From Knoellia sp031844405 (GTDB lineage: Bacteria; Actinomycetota; Actinomycetes; Actinomycetales; Dermatophilaceae): 64,000 bases of DNA. Below are positions 8,316-17,010 of the stretch, piece by piece (position 1 is the stretch's first letter; each line of letters starts with the position of its first letter). Where the stretch lies: positions 372,001 through 436,000 of the forward strand of contig JAUZVC010000002.1 in assembly GCA_031844405.1 (NCBI GenBank), in the 5' to 3' direction. The position numbers were made by a program, and so were the translations under genes. The notes beneath the pieces are model-generated. The model saw nothing but the letters and a program-made list of their open reading frames with translations. It was not told where the DNA came from and searched no databases.

Positions 8316-9206
8316 TCAGAGTCCGACGCGGGCCATGATCTGGTCGGCGTAGGCGCGCTCACCCGCGGCGTTGGGGTGCACCGGCACGTAGTTGAGCGAC
8401 CCGGCGAGCGGCTCGACCCAGCGCACCCACGGCAGCTGGTATGCGTCGCGGCCGGCCGAGGGGGTCCACATGTCGACGAAGGTCGCGCCGTTGTCCTTGG
8501 CGGCCTGCTCGAGCGCGGCATTGAGGACCTGCTCGATGCCGTTGACGTAGGGCACGTCACCGGCGGCGATCGGGATCGTCGGGTAGCAGCCGACGGTCGG
8601 CGGCAGGATCTGCGGGTAGCCCGGCACGACGATCCGCGCCTTCGGAGCCCGGGCCTTGGCGGCGGCGATGGCCGCGCGGACGGCGGGGTAGGTCTTGGTC
8701 CGGACGGTGTCGGCGTAGGACGAGCCGTAGGTGTCCTTGCACGGGCTGCCCTGCCCGGCGGTCTGGAGCCCGGCGGCGGTGCACTGCTGGATGATGCTCG
8801 TGAAGACGCTCGAGTCGTTGCCACCGATGCCGATGGTGACGAGGCGTGCGTCGGCCGTCACGGCGTCGAGCTGTGGGGCAACGCCGGGGTGCTGCGACTG
8901 CGTGAAGTCGGTCGTGTCGGCGCCGCTGCACGTCACGTCGGTGAGCGCGCGGCCGGTGCGCTGGGCGATGAGGTGCGGGTAGTTGACCGCAGCCTGGCTG
9001 CACTGCGGGTTGGCCGTCGGGCTGAGCGGCAGGATCCCGGCGCCCGCGGAGAAGCTGTCACCGAGCGCGACGTACGGACCGTCTGCGACCCGTGGCACAC
9101 CTGCCGCGACCGACCCCGAAGCCGCGAGGGCGGGAGCGGCGACCCCGAGGGCGAGGCTGGTGGCGCTGGCGAGGGCAGCGAGGGCGACGGTGGGGCGGCG
9201 GCGCAT
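8316..9206 (-). CDS. Secreted SGNH/GDSL hydrolase (lipase/esterase)
   Basis: A 296-residue secreted esterase. An N-terminal signal peptide (RRR, then a hydrophobic stretch ending ALAASG near residue 30) is followed by block I ALGDSFSAGAG (about residues 47-57, catalytic Ser), block III IGGNDSS with the oxyanion Asn, and a C-terminal PNAAGERAYAD region. The catalytic His is in VHPNAAG, preceded by the usual acidic partner region. Six or more cysteines match the disulfide-rich Streptomyces scoe-type lipases. It probably hydrolyses extracellular lipids or esters. The ribosome site CGGAG precedes ATG. Confidence 0.9.
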   Translation of the reverse strand: MRRRPTVALAALASATSLALGVAAPALAASGSVAAGVPRVADGPYVALGDSFSAGAGILPLSPTANPQCSQAAVNYPHLIAQRTGRALTDVTCSGADTTDFTQSQHPGVAPQLDAVTADARLVTIGIGGNDSSVFTSIIQQCTAAGLQTAGQGSPCKDTYGSSYADTVRTKTYPAVRAAIAAAKARAPKARIVVPGYPQILPPTVGCYPTIPIAAGDVPYVNGIEQVLNAALEQAAKDNGATFVDMWTPSAGRDAYQLPWVRWVEPLAGSLNYVPVHPNAAGERAYADQIMARVGL

Positions 9207-9457
9207 CGTGAACTCCGTTGTTCGGCGGCTTGGCTACCTCTAGGTAACCACAAATCGGGCTCATCGCCGCAGTCGCGTTGACCACGTCCACCTGCGGGAG
9301 CCCGGCCGGGTGGGGTGGCTGCGGCGGTGATCGTCCCCTTGGGCTGGTTCGAGGGCTGGTCCGGCACGGAACGCGTCACGGGGTCAGGCGCCCGTCGATA
9401 CGGTGAAAATCTGGAGCCGTCGGCAGGGGTTGGCGGCAGCGAGAGGAGTTGGGTGTC

Positions 9458-9931
9458 ATGACCCAGAAGACCCAGGGATCCAGGATGCACCGGACGGTCA
9501 GACGAGCAGCACTGGTTGGTGCGGCGTCGGTGCTGAGCATGTCCGCCGCCACGTCAGCGTCGGGAGCGCCGACGACATGGCTGCCGAATGCGACGCTCAC
9601 CTGCGGCGGAGTGACGTTCGCCCCGGACGAATGGGTGGCCGTGCCTCCGTCGGACTCGTTGTGGATCACCAGCGGTGACCTCGCCGGTCACTACGTGATC
9701 CTCGAGGACACCCACTACATGGCCGTCACTCCCGAGGAGGCTGCGCAGGCGGCCACGGGCGACTACAGCGGTCTCCCGCATATCGAGACCAGGAAGTGGG
9801 GCATGAAGACAGGCCTCACCGGGCCTGCGTTCACGTGCGACATCTTCTCCCAGTGGGGTGATGGGGGCGAGGGCACCTTCTGGGTCGTCGGCACCGCCAC
9901 GATTGCTCGGGCCCCCGGATCGAGCCGCTGA
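9458..9931 (+). CDS. Predicted secreted protein, function unknown
   Basis: A 157-residue protein with a signal peptide (residues about 8-37; RTVRRAALVGAASVL, then SASG). The mature part has two cysteines, is rich in Trp, Tyr and Thr, and includes a TRKWGMKTG segment. I do not recognise a family. ATG 9458 is chosen because GAGAGGAG lies about 10 bp upstream; a TTG at 9449 is possible but too close to that site. Codon choice is a little less GC-biased than in neighbours, suggesting a narrowly distributed or recently gained gene. A strong hairpin follows at 9957-9993. Confidence 0.7.
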   Translation: MTQKTQGSRMHRTVRRAALVGAASVLSMSAATSASGAPTTWLPNATLTCGGVTFAPDEWVAVPPSDSLWITSGDLAGHYVILEDTHYMAVTPEEAAQAATGDYSGLPHIETRKWGMKTGLTGPAFTCDIFSQWGDGGEGTFWVVGTATIARAPGSSR

Positions 9932-9956
9932 TCCGAGCGGCTTCCGGAGGGAAGTG

Positions 9957-9993
9957 TGAGGGTCCGGAGGAAAATGTTCCCTCCGGACCCTCA
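9957..9993 (+). terminator. Terminator hairpin
   Basis: A 14-bp perfect stem (TGAGGGTCCGGAGG and its complement) with the loop AAAATGTTC, 26 bp after the stop of the secreted protein gene. The neighbouring yajQ gene converges on it, so it may serve both directions. Confidence 0.7.
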
Positions 9994-10029
9994 ACGTTCC
10001 CCCATGGGGAGCAAAAGCTGGGGCGCGCC

Positions 10030-10524
10030 TCAGCGGTAGTTCGTGTACTGCAGCGCGACGTCGAGGTCGGCGCCGTTGAGCATGCGCTGCACGGCCTGGA
10101 GGTCGTCGCGCGACTTGCTCGACACGCGCAGCTCGTCGCCCTGGATCTGCGACTTCACGCCCTTGGGCCCCTCGTCGCGGATGAGCTTGTTGATCTTCTT
10201 CGCGTTCTCGGTCGAGATGCCCTGCTTGAGCGGCACGTCGAGCTTGTACTCCTTGCCCGACAGGCGCGGGCCGGCCTCGGGGACGTCGAGGTGCTTGAGC
10301 GAGACCTTGCGCTTGACGAGCCAGGTCTGGACGACGTCGAGGACGGCGAGGCAGCGCTCCTCGGAGTTGGCCTGCATCGAGATGGACTCACCGGACAGCT
10401 CGACCTTGGCGCCGACGTTCTTGAAGTCGTAGCGGTTGGCGACCTCCTTGGCCGCAGCGTTGACCGCGTTGGCGATCTCCTGCTTGTCGTAGTTGCTCAC
10501 GATGTCCATGGAGCTGTCGGCCAC
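10030..10524 (-). CDS. yajQ: YajQ family nucleotide-binding protein
   Basis: A 164-residue cytoplasmic protein of the UPF0234/YajQ family, full length. It begins with the family signature SSMDIVSNYDKQEIANAVN and contains RYDFKNVGAKVELS. YajQ homologues bind cyclic di-GMP or nucleotides and some act as transcriptional co-regulators; which applies here is unknown. It is divergent from the tRNA-Tyr gene by 87 bp. The start ATG 10524 follows GAGGAT in the upstream sequence. Confidence 0.95.
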   Translation of the reverse strand: MADSSMDIVSNYDKQEIANAVNAAAKEVANRYDFKNVGAKVELSGESISMQANSEERCLAVLDVVQTWLVKRKVSLKHLDVPEAGPRLSGKEYKLDVPLKQGISTENAKKINKLIRDEGPKGVKSQIQGDELRVSSKSRDDLQAVQRMLNGADLDVALQYTNYR

Positions 10525-10611
10525 GGATCCTCCTCGTTCGGGTGCCCCGAGGGTGTCCCGGGAGCACGGTTTCGTTGTTGCGCGGTTGGCTTGCTATCCT
10601 TCCACGCGCAC

Positions 10612-10692
10612 GGCGGGTTGCCCGAGCGGCCAATGGGAGTGGACTGTAAATCCATCGCGAAAGCTACGAAGGTTCGAATCCTTCACCCGCCA
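10612..10692 (+). tRNA. tRNA-Tyr (GTA)
   Basis: An 81-nt class II tRNA. The acceptor stem GGCGGGT (10612-10618) pairs with ACCCGCC (10685-10691), the anticodon GTA is at 10646-10648, a long variable arm follows, and the T-arm contains GGTTCGAATCC. The 3' CCA is not encoded in full (ends A-CC-C). Confidence 0.96.
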
Positions 10693-10705
10693 CCCGTGCA
10701 CGGAG

Positions 10706-10735
10706 GGCCCCTGATCGGTATGCCGGTCAGGGGCC
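10706..10735 (+). terminator. Terminator of tRNA-Tyr
   Basis: A 13-bp stem (one mismatch) of GGCCCCTGATCGG and CCGGTCAGGGGCC closes a TATG tetraloop, 14 nt after the tRNA, followed by TTCGTCGT. The loop region contains the over-represented word GGTATGCC. Confidence 0.75.
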
Positions 10736-10825
10736 TTCGTCGTGCGCGTCACCGCCCGTGCCGGTCGCCGATCGGGTAGGCATGACCTGACGGTGACGTG
10801 ACGGGACGCGGTGAGGGAGGTGCAC

Positions 10826-11575
10826 ATGCCGGTGTGGGCGCAGGCGGGCCTGTGGGGCCTGCTCGCCGGCGGCGCGCTCGTCATCGGCGCCGCCGTGGCG
10901 TGGTTCGTCCGGGTGCCGCAGCGCGTCGTCGCGACGATCATGGCGTTCGGCGCCGGGGTGCTCATCTCCGCCCTGTCCTTCGACCTCGTCGACGAGGCAG
11001 AGCGGACCGGTGGGCTCGTGCCGACCGCCGGCGGCTTCCTCGCGGGCGCCGTCGTCTACGTCGCCGCCAACGTCCTCCTCGCCCGGCGCGGCGCCCGGCA
11101 CCGCAAGCGCTCGCACGCGATCCAAGGTTCGGAGGAGCAGACGCCGGGCAGCGGCGCCGCCATCGCCGTCGGAGCCCTCCTCGACGGCATCCCCGAGTCG
11201 ATCGTCCTCGGGCTGACGCTGCTCACCGGAGAGGGGGTGGGCGTCGCCGTCCTCGTCGCGATCTTCCTGTCCAACCTGCCCGAGGGCCTGTCGAGCGCGG
11301 CCGGGATGAAGGCGTCGCACCGCAGCGCCCGCTACGTCTTCGGTGTCTGGGGCGGGATCGCGGTCGCCAGCGGGCTCGCCGGTCTCGTCGGCGTGCTCGC
11401 GCTCGAGGGTGCCTCACCGGAGACCGTCGCGGCCATCACCGCGCTCGCGGCCGGGGCCATCCTCGCGATGGTCGCCGACACGATGATCCCCGAGGCCTTC
11501 GAGAAGACCCACCTGTATGCCGGCCTCGCCGCGACCGTGGGCTTCCTCTCGGCCTTCGTCCTCAGCCACGCCTGA
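10826..11575 (+). CDS. ZIP family metal transporter
   Basis: A 249-residue membrane protein with about eight hydrophobic helices. The metal-binding helix motifs are present: ALLDGIPESIVLGL (about residues 118-131) and LSNLPEGLSSAAG (near 150-162), with the paired Pro-Glu residues typical of ZIP helices IV and V. A short histidine- and arginine-bearing loop (RRGARHRKRSHA) sits between helices III and IV. It likely imports Zn or another divalent metal, or exports it, as for bacterial ZIPB. GGGAGG lies 5 bp before ATG 10826. It has no metal-responsive regulator nearby. Confidence 0.88.
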   Translation: MPVWAQAGLWGLLAGGALVIGAAVAWFVRVPQRVVATIMAFGAGVLISALSFDLVDEAERTGGLVPTAGGFLAGAVVYVAANVLLARRGARHRKRSHAIQGSEEQTPGSGAAIAVGALLDGIPESIVLGLTLLTGEGVGVAVLVAIFLSNLPEGLSSAAGMKASHRSARYVFGVWGGIAVASGLAGLVGVLALEGASPETVAAITALAAGAILAMVADTMIPEAFEKTHLYAGLAATVGFLSAFVLSHA

Positions 11576-11625
11576 GCGCGAGTGGGCCGCCCGGACTTGG
11601 CGCGGGCCCGGCAGTCGGACCCGGG

Positions 11626-12759
11626 TCAGGGCACGAGGAGCTGGCGGACCTCGGTCCCGGAGTGCAGCCGGTCGAGCGCGGCGTTGACGTCGTCGAGCGG
11701 CACCGAGCGCGAGGTGACGAGCGCGTCCGCGGGCAGCAGCCCCGCGGCATACAGGTCGAAGAGGCGCGGCAGGTCCCGGCGCGGCACTGCCGATCCCATG
11801 TAGGAGCCGAGGATGGACTTCTCCTCGCCGACGAGGCTCGCGATGGGGACGTCGACCGTGTGGCGCGGGTGGGGGAGCCCGGCGACGACGACGCGTCCGC
11901 CGACGCCGGCGGCAGCATAGGCCGTCGCCAGGGCGGCGGGGTGGCCCGCCGCCTCGATGGCCACTGTGACCCCGCCCCCGCTGAGCTCGCGCACCTCCTC
12001 CGCGGCCGACTCACCGGCGAGGACGCCGTGAGTGGCGCCGACGGCGAGAGCCGACGCGAGCTTGGACTCGACGGTGTCGACGGCGATCACGGGATGCGCG
12101 CCGGCCAGGGCCGCGGCCATCACGGCGGAGATGCCGACGCCGCCGAGCCCGACGACGGCGACCGAGTCGCCCGGACGGACCGCGGCGGTGTTGAGGACCG
12201 CACCCGCGCCGGTGAGCACCGCGCACCCGAAGACCGCGGCGAGCTCGAGCGGCACGTCGTCGGGGACGGGCACGAGCGAACGCGGCGAGACGACGGTGAG
12301 CTCGGAGAAGGCCGAGACGCCGAGGTGGTGGTGCAGCTCAGCACCGGACGCGTCGCGGAAGGGGCGGCGGCCGGTGACGAGCCGGGCCTCGCGGTTCGCG
12401 GCCTGGGCGTCGGCACACCGGACGGGGTGGCCGGCGGCACACTCGGCGCAGGTGCCGCACGACGGCACGTAGGAGCAGACGACCCGGTCCCCGGGCGCCA
12501 CGTCGGTGACCCCGGGCCCGACCTCCTCGACGACGCCCGCAGCCTCGTGGCCGAGCACCATCGGCAGCGGCCGAGGACGGTCGCCGTTGACGACGGAGAG
12601 GTCGGAGTGGCACAGGCCCGCCGCGGCGATGCGGACGAGGACCTCGCCGGGGCCGGGCCCGTCGATCTCGACCTCCTCGACCGAGAGCGGGGCCGACTCG
12701 GCGAAGGGCAGGTCCCCGGTCGACCGGCGCAGCACGGCGGCCCTCGTCGTGGTCGTCAT
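11626..12759 (-). CDS. Zinc-dependent alcohol dehydrogenase
   Basis: A 377-residue medium-chain dehydrogenase that oxidises alcohols or thiol adducts with NAD(P). Catalytic zinc ligands appear in GLCHSDL (Cys near 48) and LGHEAAGVVEEVG; the four-cysteine structural zinc loop is C-x2-C-x2-C-x7-C in SCGTCAECAAGHPVRC. The nucleotide-binding motif is VVGLGGVGIS near 190. Overall it resembles the class III / aryl-alcohol dehydrogenase group. It is divergent from the MobA-like gene by about 110 bp. GAAGG precedes ATG 12759. The physiological substrate is not evident. Confidence 0.9.
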   Translation of the reverse strand: MTTTTRAAVLRRSTGDLPFAESAPLSVEEVEIDGPGPGEVLVRIAAAGLCHSDLSVVNGDRPRPLPMVLGHEAAGVVEEVGPGVTDVAPGDRVVCSYVPSCGTCAECAAGHPVRCADAQAANREARLVTGRRPFRDASGAELHHHLGVSAFSELTVVSPRSLVPVPDDVPLELAAVFGCAVLTGAGAVLNTAAVRPGDSVAVVGLGGVGISAVMAAALAGAHPVIAVDTVESKLASALAVGATHGVLAGESAAEEVRELSGGGVTVAIEAAGHPAALATAYAAAGVGGRVVVAGLPHPRHTVDVPIASLVGEEKSILGSYMGSAVPRRDLPRLFDLYAAGLLPADALVTSRSVPLDDVNAALDRLHSGTEVRQLLVP

Positions 12760-12859
12760 CGGTGCCTTCCGTCTGGTCCATCGGGGTCGGTCGGATGGTG
12801 CCCATTGTTCACGCGGCTCCGGTCCGAAGGCTGGGGAGCGCCGAGCCGCGGTTCGGTGG

Positions 12860-12871
12860 CACAGTGTGCGG
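12860..12871 (+). promoter_or_regulatory. Candidate leaderless promoter of the MobA-like gene
   Basis: CACAGT (12860-12865) followed by 6 nt and ATG 12872; no Shine-Dalgarno sequence. Confidence 0.45.
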
Positions 12872-13456
12872 ATGGCTGACGGTGGGGTCGCGGGTCTGGT
12901 GCTCGCGGCGGGGGCGGGGCGGCGCATGGGCGGGCCCAAGGCCCTGCTGCGCCTCTCCCCGTCGGGTCCCTCTCTCGTCGAGACGACGATCGACCGGCTG
13001 CACGCGGCGGGTGTGGGCGAGGTCCACGTCGTCGTCGGGTCCGCCGCCGCCAGCGTCACGGTGCATGCCGAGCACGCCGGTGGGGTCGTCGTCGAGGCAA
13101 CCGACTGGGACGAGGGCATGGGGGCCTCGCTGCGCCGGGGGCTCGAGGTCCTCGACAGCACCGACGCCGAGGCGGTGCTCCTCATGCTCGTCGACCTTCC
13201 AGACGTGGGGGCGGACGTGCACGTCCGGATGCTCGCGTCCGCGGACGGCGACCTCGCCGACGTCCTCGTGCGGGCGGCATACGGAGGGGTTCCGGGGCAC
13301 CCGGTCCTGCTGGGCCGCGAGCACTGGAAGGCGGTGAGCGAGAGCGCCGTCGGCGACCACGGCGCTCGCGACTACCTCGCCTCGCAGCAGCCGCGCCTCG
13401 TCGAGTGCGCCGACCTCGCCACGGGGCGCGACATCGACCGGCCCGCTGACGTCTGA
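12872..13456 (+). CDS. MobA-like NTP transferase (MocA family)
   Basis: A 194-residue nucleotidyltransferase. LVLAAGAGRRMGGPKALL (residues 8-25) is the diagnostic nucleotide-binding loop of the MobA/MocA family, and LMLVDLPDVG (near 107-116) holds the metal-binding Asp. MocA enzymes attach CMP to molybdopterin to form the cytosine-dinucleotide cofactor of xanthine- and CO-dehydrogenase-type enzymes. The three genes downstream are accessory genes of the same enzyme class, which supports this role. The start is set by the leaderless-type promoter. Confidence 0.85.
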   Translation: MADGGVAGLVLAAGAGRRMGGPKALLRLSPSGPSLVETTIDRLHAAGVGEVHVVVGSAAASVTVHAEHAGGVVVEATDWDEGMGASLRRGLEVLDSTDAEAVLLMLVDLPDVGADVHVRMLASADGDLADVLVRAAYGGVPGHPVLLGREHWKAVSESAVGDHGARDYLASQQPRLVECADLATGRDIDRPADV

Positions 13457-13481
13457 CCCCGTCCGTGTGACGATGCACGGT

Positions 13482-14387
13482 ATGGACCTCGCCCCCGGGA
13501 GCACCGCCACCGCAGCCGACCTGCGCGCCGCGCTCGAGGCCACCGGCTACCTCGTCGACGACGACCTCGCGACGATCGCCTGGCTCGCCACCCGGCTCTC
13601 GCGCCCGCTGCTCCTCGAGGGCGAGCCCGGCACCGGCAAGACCGCACTCGCCGAGGCGCTCGCGGCTGCCGCGGGCGTGCCGCTCATCCGGCTCCAGTGC
13701 CACGAGGGCATCGACGCGAGCCAGGCGCTCTACGACTGGGACTTCCCCCGCCAGATCCTCCACCTGCGCGCGGTCGAGGCCGTCGACGGCGCCGGGGCCA
13801 ACGGCACCGGATCGCTCGCCGAGGTCGAGGCGGGTCTCTTCGAGGAGCGCTTCCTCGTCGCCCGCCCCATCCTGCGCGCGCTGCGCGAGGCCCCGGCCGT
13901 GCTCCTCGTCGACGAGATCGACCGGGCCGACGACGAGTTCGAGGCGTTCCTCCTCGAGGTCCTCTCGACGTGGCAGGTGAGCATCCCCGAGCTCGGCACG
14001 GTGCGCGCCTCGGTGCCGCCGCTCGTCGTCCTCACCTCCAACCGCACCCGCGAGGTCCACGACGCGCTCAAGCGACGCTGCCTCTACCACTGGCTCGAGC
14101 ACCCCTCTCTCGAGCGCGAGCTCGCCATCGTGCGGTCGCGGGCACCCGAGGTCGCCGAGGCGCTGGCGGCGCAGGTCGTCCGAGCCGTGCACGCCGTCCG
14201 CGACGACACCGAGCTCGTCAAGCCGCCCGGCGTCGCCGAGACCCTCGACTGGACCCGCGCCCTGCACGAGCTCGGCGTGCGCGACCTCGACACCGCCTCG
14301 GCCGCCGCGTCCCTCGGCGTCGCCGTGAAGTACCGCGAGGACGCCGATCGCGTGCGCGCCTCGCTCGACCGAATCCTCGCCCGGTGA
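13482..14387 (+). CDS. MoxR/CoxD-like AAA+ ATPase
   Basis: A 301-residue AAA+ ATPase. Walker A GEPGTGKT is at residues 47-54, Walker B is LLVDEIDRAD (near 141-150), and a sensor segment VLTSNRTREVHDALKRR follows. MoxR ATPases paired with VWA proteins act as metal-insertion chaperones; CoxD does this for the copper-molybdenum centre of CO dehydrogenase. ATG 13482 is chosen because a GACGAT -10-like site ends 7 nt upstream; ATG 13473 and GTG 13467 are alternatives. The CoxE-like gene begins 4 bp after the stop. Confidence 0.88.
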   Translation: MDLAPGSTATAADLRAALEATGYLVDDDLATIAWLATRLSRPLLLEGEPGTGKTALAEALAAAAGVPLIRLQCHEGIDASQALYDWDFPRQILHLRAVEAVDGAGANGTGSLAEVEAGLFEERFLVARPILRALREAPAVLLVDEIDRADDEFEAFLLEVLSTWQVSIPELGTVRASVPPLVVLTSNRTREVHDALKRRCLYHWLEHPSLERELAIVRSRAPEVAEALAAQVVRAVHAVRDDTELVKPPGVAETLDWTRALHELGVRDLDTASAAASLGVAVKYREDADRVRASLDRILAR

Positions 14388-14391
14388 CCTC

Positions 14392-15519
14392 GTGACCACC
14401 ACCCGCTCGCCGGAAGAGGTGCTCCTCGGCTTCGCGCGCGCCCTGCGCGCCGCCGGCGTCCCCGTCACCGCCGACCGGGAGCGCACCTGGCTGCTCGCCG
14501 TCGCCACCGTGGGCCTCGAGGACCGCCCCGCCGTGTATGCCGTCGGGCGAGCCACGCTCTGCGGCTCCCCTGCCGACCTCGAGCGCTACGACCTCGTGTA
14601 TGCCGTGTGGTTCGGTGCCGAGCGCCCCGCGGCCGCGCGTCGCGCACCCTCGACGCGGCCACCGGCCTCGATGGCCGACCTGCGCGACGGTCGCGACCCT
14701 CGGGACGAGCGCGACGACGACGGGCCGGACGAGCTCGACTCCGACGACGTGCGTGCACATGCGAGTGCGACGGAAGTGCTGCGGCACAGGGACATCGCCA
14801 CGATGTCGGCTCGTGAGCGTGCCGCGCTCGCTCGCATGTTTGCCGCGCTGAGGCCGCAGCCGCCGCGCCGTCGCACCCACCGCTGGACGGCCGCTCCGCG
14901 CGGCCGGGTCGACGCCCGCGCCACGATGCGCGAGATGGTCCGGCGCCACGGTGAGCCCGGACCCGTCCGGTGGCGGACCCGGGCCGAGCGCCCCCGCCGG
15001 GTCGTCGTCCTCCTCGACGTGTCGGGGTCGATGAGCGCCTACGCCGACTCCCTGCTCCGTCTCGCCCACGCCTGGTGCCGGTCTGCCGGGCCGGTGGAGG
15101 TCTTCACCGTCGGCACGCGCCTCACCCACGTCACGGCGGCCCTGCACCAGCGCGACCCCGACCGCGCGCTCGTCGCCGCGGGCCGCACCATCCCCGACTG
15201 GTCGGGTGGCACACGGCTCGCCGACGGGCTCAAGGCGTTCCTCGACCTGTGGGGGCGCCGGGGCATGGCGCGCGGCGCCGTCGTCGTCCTCGTGAGCGAC
15301 GGCTGGGAGCGCGGCGACCCCGAGGGCCTCGCCGAGCAGATGCGGCGGCTGCGCGCGCTCGCGCACCACGTCGTCTGGGCGAACCCGCACCGCGGCCTCG
15401 ACGCCTACGAGCCGGTGCAGCAGGGCATCGTCGCCGCCCTGCCGCACGTCGACTCCTTCGTCGCGGGCCACTCGATGGCCGCCTTCGCCGACCTCCTGGA
15501 CGTGGTCGCCGATGCGTGA
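14392..15519 (+). CDS. CoxE-like VWA domain protein
   Basis: A 375-residue protein with a C-terminal von Willebrand A domain. The MIDAS metal site starts DVSGSMS at residues 209-215, and its further parts lie in the SGGTRLADGL and VSDGWERG segments. The N-terminal 150 residues are helical and acidic (a DERDDDGPDELDSDD stretch). This is the usual partner of the MoxR/CoxD ATPase upstream, and the pair is thought to mature molybdenum hydroxylases. GTG start, 4 bp after the previous stop, and the stop overlaps xdhC by 8 bp, so coupled translation is likely. Confidence 0.88.
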   Translation: MTTTRSPEEVLLGFARALRAAGVPVTADRERTWLLAVATVGLEDRPAVYAVGRATLCGSPADLERYDLVYAVWFGAERPAAARRAPSTRPPASMADLRDGRDPRDERDDDGPDELDSDDVRAHASATEVLRHRDIATMSARERAALARMFAALRPQPPRRRTHRWTAAPRGRVDARATMREMVRRHGEPGPVRWRTRAERPRRVVVLLDVSGSMSAYADSLLRLAHAWCRSAGPVEVFTVGTRLTHVTAALHQRDPDRALVAAGRTIPDWSGGTRLADGLKAFLDLWGRRGMARGAVVVLVSDGWERGDPEGLAEQMRRLRALAHHVVWANPHRGLDAYEPVQQGIVAALPHVDSFVAGHSMAAFADLLDVVADA

Positions 15520-16627
15520 GGTCCTGCGTGAGCTGCGCGCCTGGTGGGAAGCCGGCGAACCGGTGGCGATGGCCACGGTCGTCGACACCTTCGCGTCGTC
15601 GCCCCGCCCGCCTGGTGCGTCGATGCTCGTCGGACCGGACGGCACCGTCGTGGGGTCGGTCTCCGGGGGCTGCGTCGAGGGTGCCGTGCACGAGGTCGGC
15701 CAGGACGTGCTCGCCTCTGCCACACCGGAGCTGGCGCACTACGGCGTCTCGGACGAGACGGCATACGGGGTGGGTCTCACGTGCGGGGGCGAGCTCGACG
15801 TCTTCGTCGAGAAGGTGACCCCGGAGTCGTTCCCCGAGCTCGGTGAGGTCGCGGACGACATCGAGGCCGGGCGGCCGGTGGCGGTGGCGACCGTCGTCGC
15901 GCACCCGGACCCGCAGTGGGTCGGCCGGCGGCTCGTCGTGCGACCCGACTCGGTGTCGGGGAGCCTCGGTCTGGACCGGGCCGACGCCGCCGTCACCGAC
16001 GACGCCCGCGGCCTGCTCGACCACGGCACGACCGAGACCCTCACCTACGGACCGGAGGGTGAGCGGCGCGGCGAGGGGATGCGGGTCTTCGTCGCGTCCC
16101 ACGCGCCGCGCCCGCGGATGATCGTCTTCGGCGCCATCGACTTCGCGGCGGCGGTCGCCGAGATGGGCGCCTTCCTCGGGTATGCCGTCACGGTGTGCGA
16201 CGCGCGTCCGCTCTTCGCGACGCCGGCCCGGCTGCCGGCGGCCGACGAGGTCGTCGTGTCCTGGCCGCACACCTACCTGCGCGACGAGGCCGAGGCCGGG
16301 CGGGTGGATGCCCGCACCGTGCTGTGCGTGCTCACCCACGACCCGAAGTTCGACGTCCCGCTCCTCGAGGTCGCACTGCGGCTCCCCGCGGTCGCCTACG
16401 TCGGCGCGATGGGCTCACGCCGCACGCACGAGGACCGGATGCGGCACCTGCGCGAGGCGGGGCTCACCGAGGAGGAGCTGTCGCGGCTGTCGTCGCCGAT
16501 CGGGCTCGACCTCGGCGGCCGGACCCCGCAGGAGACGGCGGTGTCGATCGCGGCCGAGATCGTCGCGCTGAGGTGGGGTGGCGCCGGTGACCGGCTGAGC
16601 GCGCGGCAGGGCCCGATCCACCCCTGA
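15512..16627 (+). CDS. XdhC/CoxF family maturation protein
   Basis: A 371-residue protein combining the XdhC N-terminal domain (SVSGGCVEGAVHEVG near residues 49-63) with the C-terminal Rossmann domain (FGAIDFAAAVAEMGAFLGYAV near 205-225). XdhC proteins bind the molybdenum cofactor, promote its sulfuration and insert it into xanthine-dehydrogenase-type enzymes. It ends the four-gene set. The usual GDxGLAG-like start of the Rossmann domain reads GAID here. The structural dehydrogenase subunits are not in the window. Confidence 0.9.
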   Translation: MREVLRELRAWWEAGEPVAMATVVDTFASSPRPPGASMLVGPDGTVVGSVSGGCVEGAVHEVGQDVLASATPELAHYGVSDETAYGVGLTCGGELDVFVEKVTPESFPELGEVADDIEAGRPVAVATVVAHPDPQWVGRRLVVRPDSVSGSLGLDRADAAVTDDARGLLDHGTTETLTYGPEGERRGEGMRVFVASHAPRPRMIVFGAIDFAAAVAEMGAFLGYAVTVCDARPLFATPARLPAADEVVVSWPHTYLRDEAEAGRVDARTVLCVLTHDPKFDVPLLEVALRLPAVAYVGAMGSRRTHEDRMRHLREAGLTEEELSRLSSPIGLDLGGRTPQETAVSIAAEIVALRWGGAGDRLSARQGPIHP

Positions 16628-16645
16628 GAGGACAGGGCCCTGCCG
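16604..16645 (+). terminator. Hairpin spanning the xdhC stop
   Basis: CGGCAGGGCCC (16604-16614) pairs perfectly with GGGCCCTGCCG (16635-16645). It closes the operon ahead of a convergent small gene. Confidence 0.6.
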
Positions 16646-16722
16646 CCCGCGCGCCGGAGGTCACTCGGTCCGAGGTCGTCGTGACGACGGCCCGGCGACG
16701 ACGGCGCGACGAGGGCGCGGGG

Positions 16723-16920
16723 TCAGGCCGCGCGGTCGTAGGCGTCGAGGTCGTGAACGATGCGGCGGACGTCGGCGTCGGAGTCGACGTGGTGACGGAA
16801 GTCGTCCGACCACGGGGTGGTCTGCTGGCGACGGTTGCTCCGCTCGAGCGCCCAGACGAAGAGCGCGGCGAGGATGAGCGCGGGAAGGACGGGGAGGAGG
16901 TTCTCGATGAATGTGCTCAT
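16723..16920 (-). CDS. Small single-span membrane protein
   Basis: A 65-residue protein with one hydrophobic helix near residues 7-24 (LLPVLPALILAALFVWAL), followed by a basic then acidic soluble tail. It looks like a conserved-style small membrane protein of unknown function. It is divergent from the AraC-type regulator. A CAAACT site ends 6 nt before the ATG, suggesting a leaderless message, so the start is well placed. It could be a target of the divergent regulator. Confidence 0.6.
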   Translation of the reverse strand: MSTFIENLLPVLPALILAALFVWALERSNRRQQTTPWSDDFRHHVDSDADVRRIVHDLDAYDRAA

Positions 16921-16963
16921 GGCACGAGTTTGATGCCCGACCACATCCTGCCACGAGTGGCAG
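16921..16963. promoter_or_regulatory. Divergent promoter region with a small palindrome
   Basis: On the minus strand CAAACT (complement of 16927-16932) ends 6 nt before ATG 16920. CTGCCACGAGTGGCAG (16948-16963) is a perfect 7-bp-arm palindrome midway between the two divergent genes and is a candidate operator for the AraC-type regulator. Confidence 0.4.
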
Positions 16964-16998
16964 AACTGCCCCCCTTGCACAAAATGCTGCCAACCTGT

Positions 16999-17010
16999 CA
17001 TCCTGTGCGG
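16999..17010 (+). promoter_or_regulatory. Candidate leaderless promoter of the AraC-type regulator
   Basis: CATCCT (16999-17004) followed by 6 nt and ATG 17011. A TTGCAC (16975-16980) lies 18 bp upstream as a possible -35 element. Confidence 0.5.
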
